Source: DATJQF01 sp035505995 (GTDB lineage: Bacteria; Bacteroidota; Bacteroidia; Bacteroidales; FEN-979). Taken from it: a stretch of DNA of 14,630 bases. The stretch spans positions 1-14,630 of the forward strand of contig DATJQF010000032.1 in the NCBI GenBank assembly GCA_035505995.1, written 5' to 3'. Below the pieces are notes generated by a model. It searched no databases. It saw only the letters and a program-made list of their open reading frames with translations, and was not told where the DNA came from. Each line of letters opens with the position of its first letter. Position 1 is the first letter of the stretch. Both the position numbers and the translations under genes were made by a program. Positions 13,196 to 14,630 of the stretch are shown here, piece by piece.

Positions 13196-14260
13196 CTATC
13201 CGGCGGGATTATTCAAATATTTATCAACCAGGCGGGGAAACGGAAATTTCCGGACCTGTCCGGGCCTGCATAGCTGGTAAGGCATCGGGGACCGGCCGTC
13301 AATAGTGACTTTGATGAACCGGGCAAAGATCACCTGGTGGCTTAACACATGGCGGTGGATACCGGAGGCGGATAGGATCCCGGCTTTTCTTTTCCCGAAG
13401 ATCTTTTTCCATTCGCGGGTATCCGTCAGCTTCTCCGGGGCGATCACGGCAGGGGTCTCGATCAACGGAAAATCGTACAGGTTCTTCCAGATATCGTCGT
13501 CCTCCCGGAGCCTGATGTAGAACGGCCCGGGATTCGCTTGGTGAGAGATGACCAGGTAATTGAAATACCGGGATCGCGGTGCGGCTGACTTTTCCCTGAC
13601 CGGAAGGGCCGCGACCCGATCCATTGTGAAAGCATAGCAGCTTTTCCGGAAGGGACATTTCCCGCAATCCGGATTCGCCGGGATGCATTGCAGTGCGCCC
13701 ATTTCGATCAGGGCCTGGTTGAAATCACCCGGATGGTTCCGGTCCATCAGATCCGAGGCGATTTCCGTGATGGCTTTCTTCCCCTGCGTGCTCATCACCG
13801 GGAGCGGCATTCCTGCATACCGGGCCAGGAACCTCATCACATTCCCGTCCACGGCCGGGTAAGGAAGTCCGAACGAAACCGAAGCAATGGCGGCAGCGGA
13901 ATAATCGCCGATCCCTTTAAGCTTCCTTATTTTTTCATATTCCCGGGGGAACTTCCCGTGATGCTCCGAAACGATCTGCCGGGCGGCGGCCAGGAGGTTC
14001 CGGGCCCGGGCATAATACCCCAGCCCCTGCCACAGCGCGAGCACCTCCCGTTCGGAGGCGGCTGCGAGGGTGCGGACCTCCGGGAAGCGCTTAACGAATC
14101 TCCGGTAATAATCGATGCCTTGCCCGATCCTCGTTTGCTGGAAGATCACTTCCGATATCCAGATCCGGTATGGATCCCGGGTGTGCCGGAACGGAAGATC
14201 GCGCTTATGCGCGTGATACCAACGGAGCAGGATTTGCCGGAAGCGGATGCGCGTGGTCAT
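13196..14260 (-). CDS. mutY: A/G-specific adenine glycosylase MutY
   Basis: This 354-residue base-excision repair enzyme removes adenine mispaired with 8-oxoguanine. The catalytic glutamate is Glu37 (SEVIFQQTRI). The helix-hairpin-helix is LKGIGDY (114-120), and the catalytic aspartate is Asp138 (VDGNV). The 4Fe-4S cluster ligands Cys192, Cys199, Cys202 and Cys208 have the exact C-x6-C-x2-C-x5-C spacing. The C-terminal NUDIX-like domain (about 225-350) includes HVLSH at 304-308, the loop that reads 8-oxoguanine. I chose the ATG at 14260. The 27-codon extension up to 14341 runs through a heptamer repeat and across a perfect TATTTTTG box, so it is almost certainly untranslated. It is divergent from the HU gene. 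The Mg2+ cassette follows downstream instead of ssb. Confidence 0.94.
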   Translation of the reverse strand: MTTRIRFRQILLRWYHAHKRDLPFRHTRDPYRIWISEVIFQQTRIGQGIDYYRRFVKRFPEVRTLAAASEREVLALWQGLGYYARARNLLAAARQIVSEHHGKFPREYEKIRKLKGIGDYSAAAIASVSFGLPYPAVDGNVMRFLARYAGMPLPVMSTQGKKAITEIASDLMDRNHPGDFNQALIEMGALQCIPANPDCGKCPFRKSCYAFTMDRVAALPVREKSAAPRSRYFNYLVISHQANPGPFYIRLREDDDIWKNLYDFPLIETPAVIAPEKLTDTREWKKIFGKRKAGILSASGIHRHVLSHQVIFARFIKVTIDGRSPMPYQLCRPGQVRKFPFPRLVDKYLNNPAG

Positions 14261-14284
14261 TGGACATTCGTCATTGGTCACTGG
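14255..14284. repeat. Heptamer tandem repeat overlapping the mutY start codon
   Basis: Four degenerate copies of a 7-base unit run on the plus strand: TCATTGG, ACATTCG, TCATTGG, TCACTGG from 14257. On the minus strand this reads as CCAATGA repeats. The mutY ATG (14258-14260) lies within the last copy as transcribed, so the repeat supplies the start codon. The leader here consists largely of the repeat. Confidence 0.6.
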
Positions 14285-14296
14285 TTCATCAGAACG

Positions 14297-14304
14297 CAAA
14301 AATA
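14297..14304 (-). promoter_or_regulatory. Bacteroidota-type -7 box (TATTTTTG) for mutY
   Basis: A perfect TAnnTTTG match on the minus strand, 36 bases upstream of the mutY ATG at 14260. The heptamer repeat lies between them. It falls inside the longer open frame and so supports the shorter start. Confidence 0.55.
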
Positions 14305-14360
14305 ATAAGTCCCTTTCCTGCCTGCAGGGATGTTTTCTCAAAAATTTCTTTTATATTTTA

Positions 14361-14387
14361 TTGTATTTCAAAAAAATCATATATTTG
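14361..14387 (+). promoter_or_regulatory. Promoter for the HU gene (TTG, 16 bases, TATATTTG)
   Basis: TATATTTG at 14380-14387 fits TAnnTTTG exactly, with TTG at 14361-14363 sixteen bases upstream, near the expected -33 spacing. It lies in very AT-rich DNA and would give a leader of about 55 bases before the ATG at 14449. This is the best promoter in the window. Confidence 0.65.
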
Positions 14388-14448
14388 CACCCCCGTTTAA
14401 AGACATTAAATTCATTCATAATTAACAATATAAACAAGTAAGAATAAA

Positions 14449-14630
14449 ATGACAAAGGCAGAAATTGTAGCAGAAATTGCTAATAAAACCGGTATTGAGA
14501 AAGTTACCGTACAGCAAACCGTGGAATCCTTCATGGAGGCATTGAAGAATTCAATGATCAACGGACAGAATGTTTATTTACGGGGTTTTGGCAGTTTCAT
14601 CATTAAAAAAAGAGCTGAAAAAACAGGAAG
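14449..14630 (+). CDS. HU/IHF-family DNA-binding protein (5' part, runs off the window)
   Basis: The first 60 codons are present, beginning MTKAEIVAEIANKTGIEKV and continuing through VYLRGFGSFIIKKR. This is the classic HU/IHF pattern: two N-terminal helices, then the GFGSF turn into the DNA-binding beta arm. HU proteins are about 90-100 residues, so roughly the last third lies beyond the window edge. They bend and compact DNA as dimers in the nucleoid. Beside a divergent mutY this is the usual Bacteroidota HU gene. The ATG at 14449 follows an AT-rich leader without a Shine-Dalgarno. HU versus an IHF-like paralogue cannot be settled from this part. Confidence 0.93.
   Translation, partial: MTKAEIVAEIANKTGIEKVTVQQTVESFMEALKNSMINGQNVYLRGFGSFIIKKRAEKTG

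Noticed and set aside
14261..14341. N-terminal extension of MutY
   Set aside because: The extra 27 codons read through a tandem repeat and a perfect promoter box, and MutY proteins normally start near the chosen ATG.

Overview
The window looks like chromosomal DNA from a member of the Bacteroidota, probably class Bacteroidia. Five signs support this: a type IX secretion (T9SS) sorting domain on a secreted peptidase, a GldD gliding/T9SS lipoprotein, the HU-mutY/ssb/gldD neighbourhood typical of the phylum, a DAHP synthase-chorismate mutase fusion of the kind seen in Bacteroidota, and repeated TAnnTTTG promoter boxes close to start codons. I see no tRNA, rRNA or CRISPR array.

Region by region: 1-665 is a mobile-element corner, with a REP-associated (IS200-like) HUH transposase on the minus strand bracketed by five REP-like palindromes. 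794-5098 is ordinary housekeeping: a small TfoX-N/YjbR-like protein, asparaginyl-tRNA synthetase (minus), an unrecognised four-helix membrane protein, the bifunctional DAHP synthase/chorismate mutase, and a CorA-type Mg2+ channel on the opposite strand that overlaps the aro gene tail to tail. 5123-7504 is a secreted M14 zinc carboxypeptidase with a T9SS tail, just upstream of corA on the same strand. 7505-7923 is mostly non-coding but holds a tiny reading frame that joins a signal-peptide-like start to a T9SS-tail-like end, probably a gene remnant.

7924-14630 carries gldD, ssb, mutY and an HU gene that runs off the window. In many relatives the order is HU-mutY-ssb-gldE-gldD. Here gldE is absent from its usual place between ssb and gldD, where a short octamer repeat tract sits instead. 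A divergent MATE exporter and a two-gene cassette lie between mutY and ssb.

That cassette is the most interesting part. It encodes a soluble PRC-barrel/MgtE_N/CBS protein (an MgtE-type Mg2+ sensor without the channel), followed 18 bases later by an NRAMP-family transporter. The NRAMP transition-metal site is rewritten: DPGN has become DAGG, and A-x-x-MPH has become T-x-x-APW. This resembles the Mg2+-transporting NRMT branch. Upstream, between a TAnnTTTG box and a strong Shine-Dalgarno, is a 19-codon reading frame beginning Met-Asp-Asp-Gly-Pro-Asp and ending basic. It resembles in style the enterobacterial MgtL leader peptide that reports low Mg2+. The combination suggests a split, leader-controlled Mg2+ uptake system. 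The parts are visible in the sequence; the regulatory story is inference.
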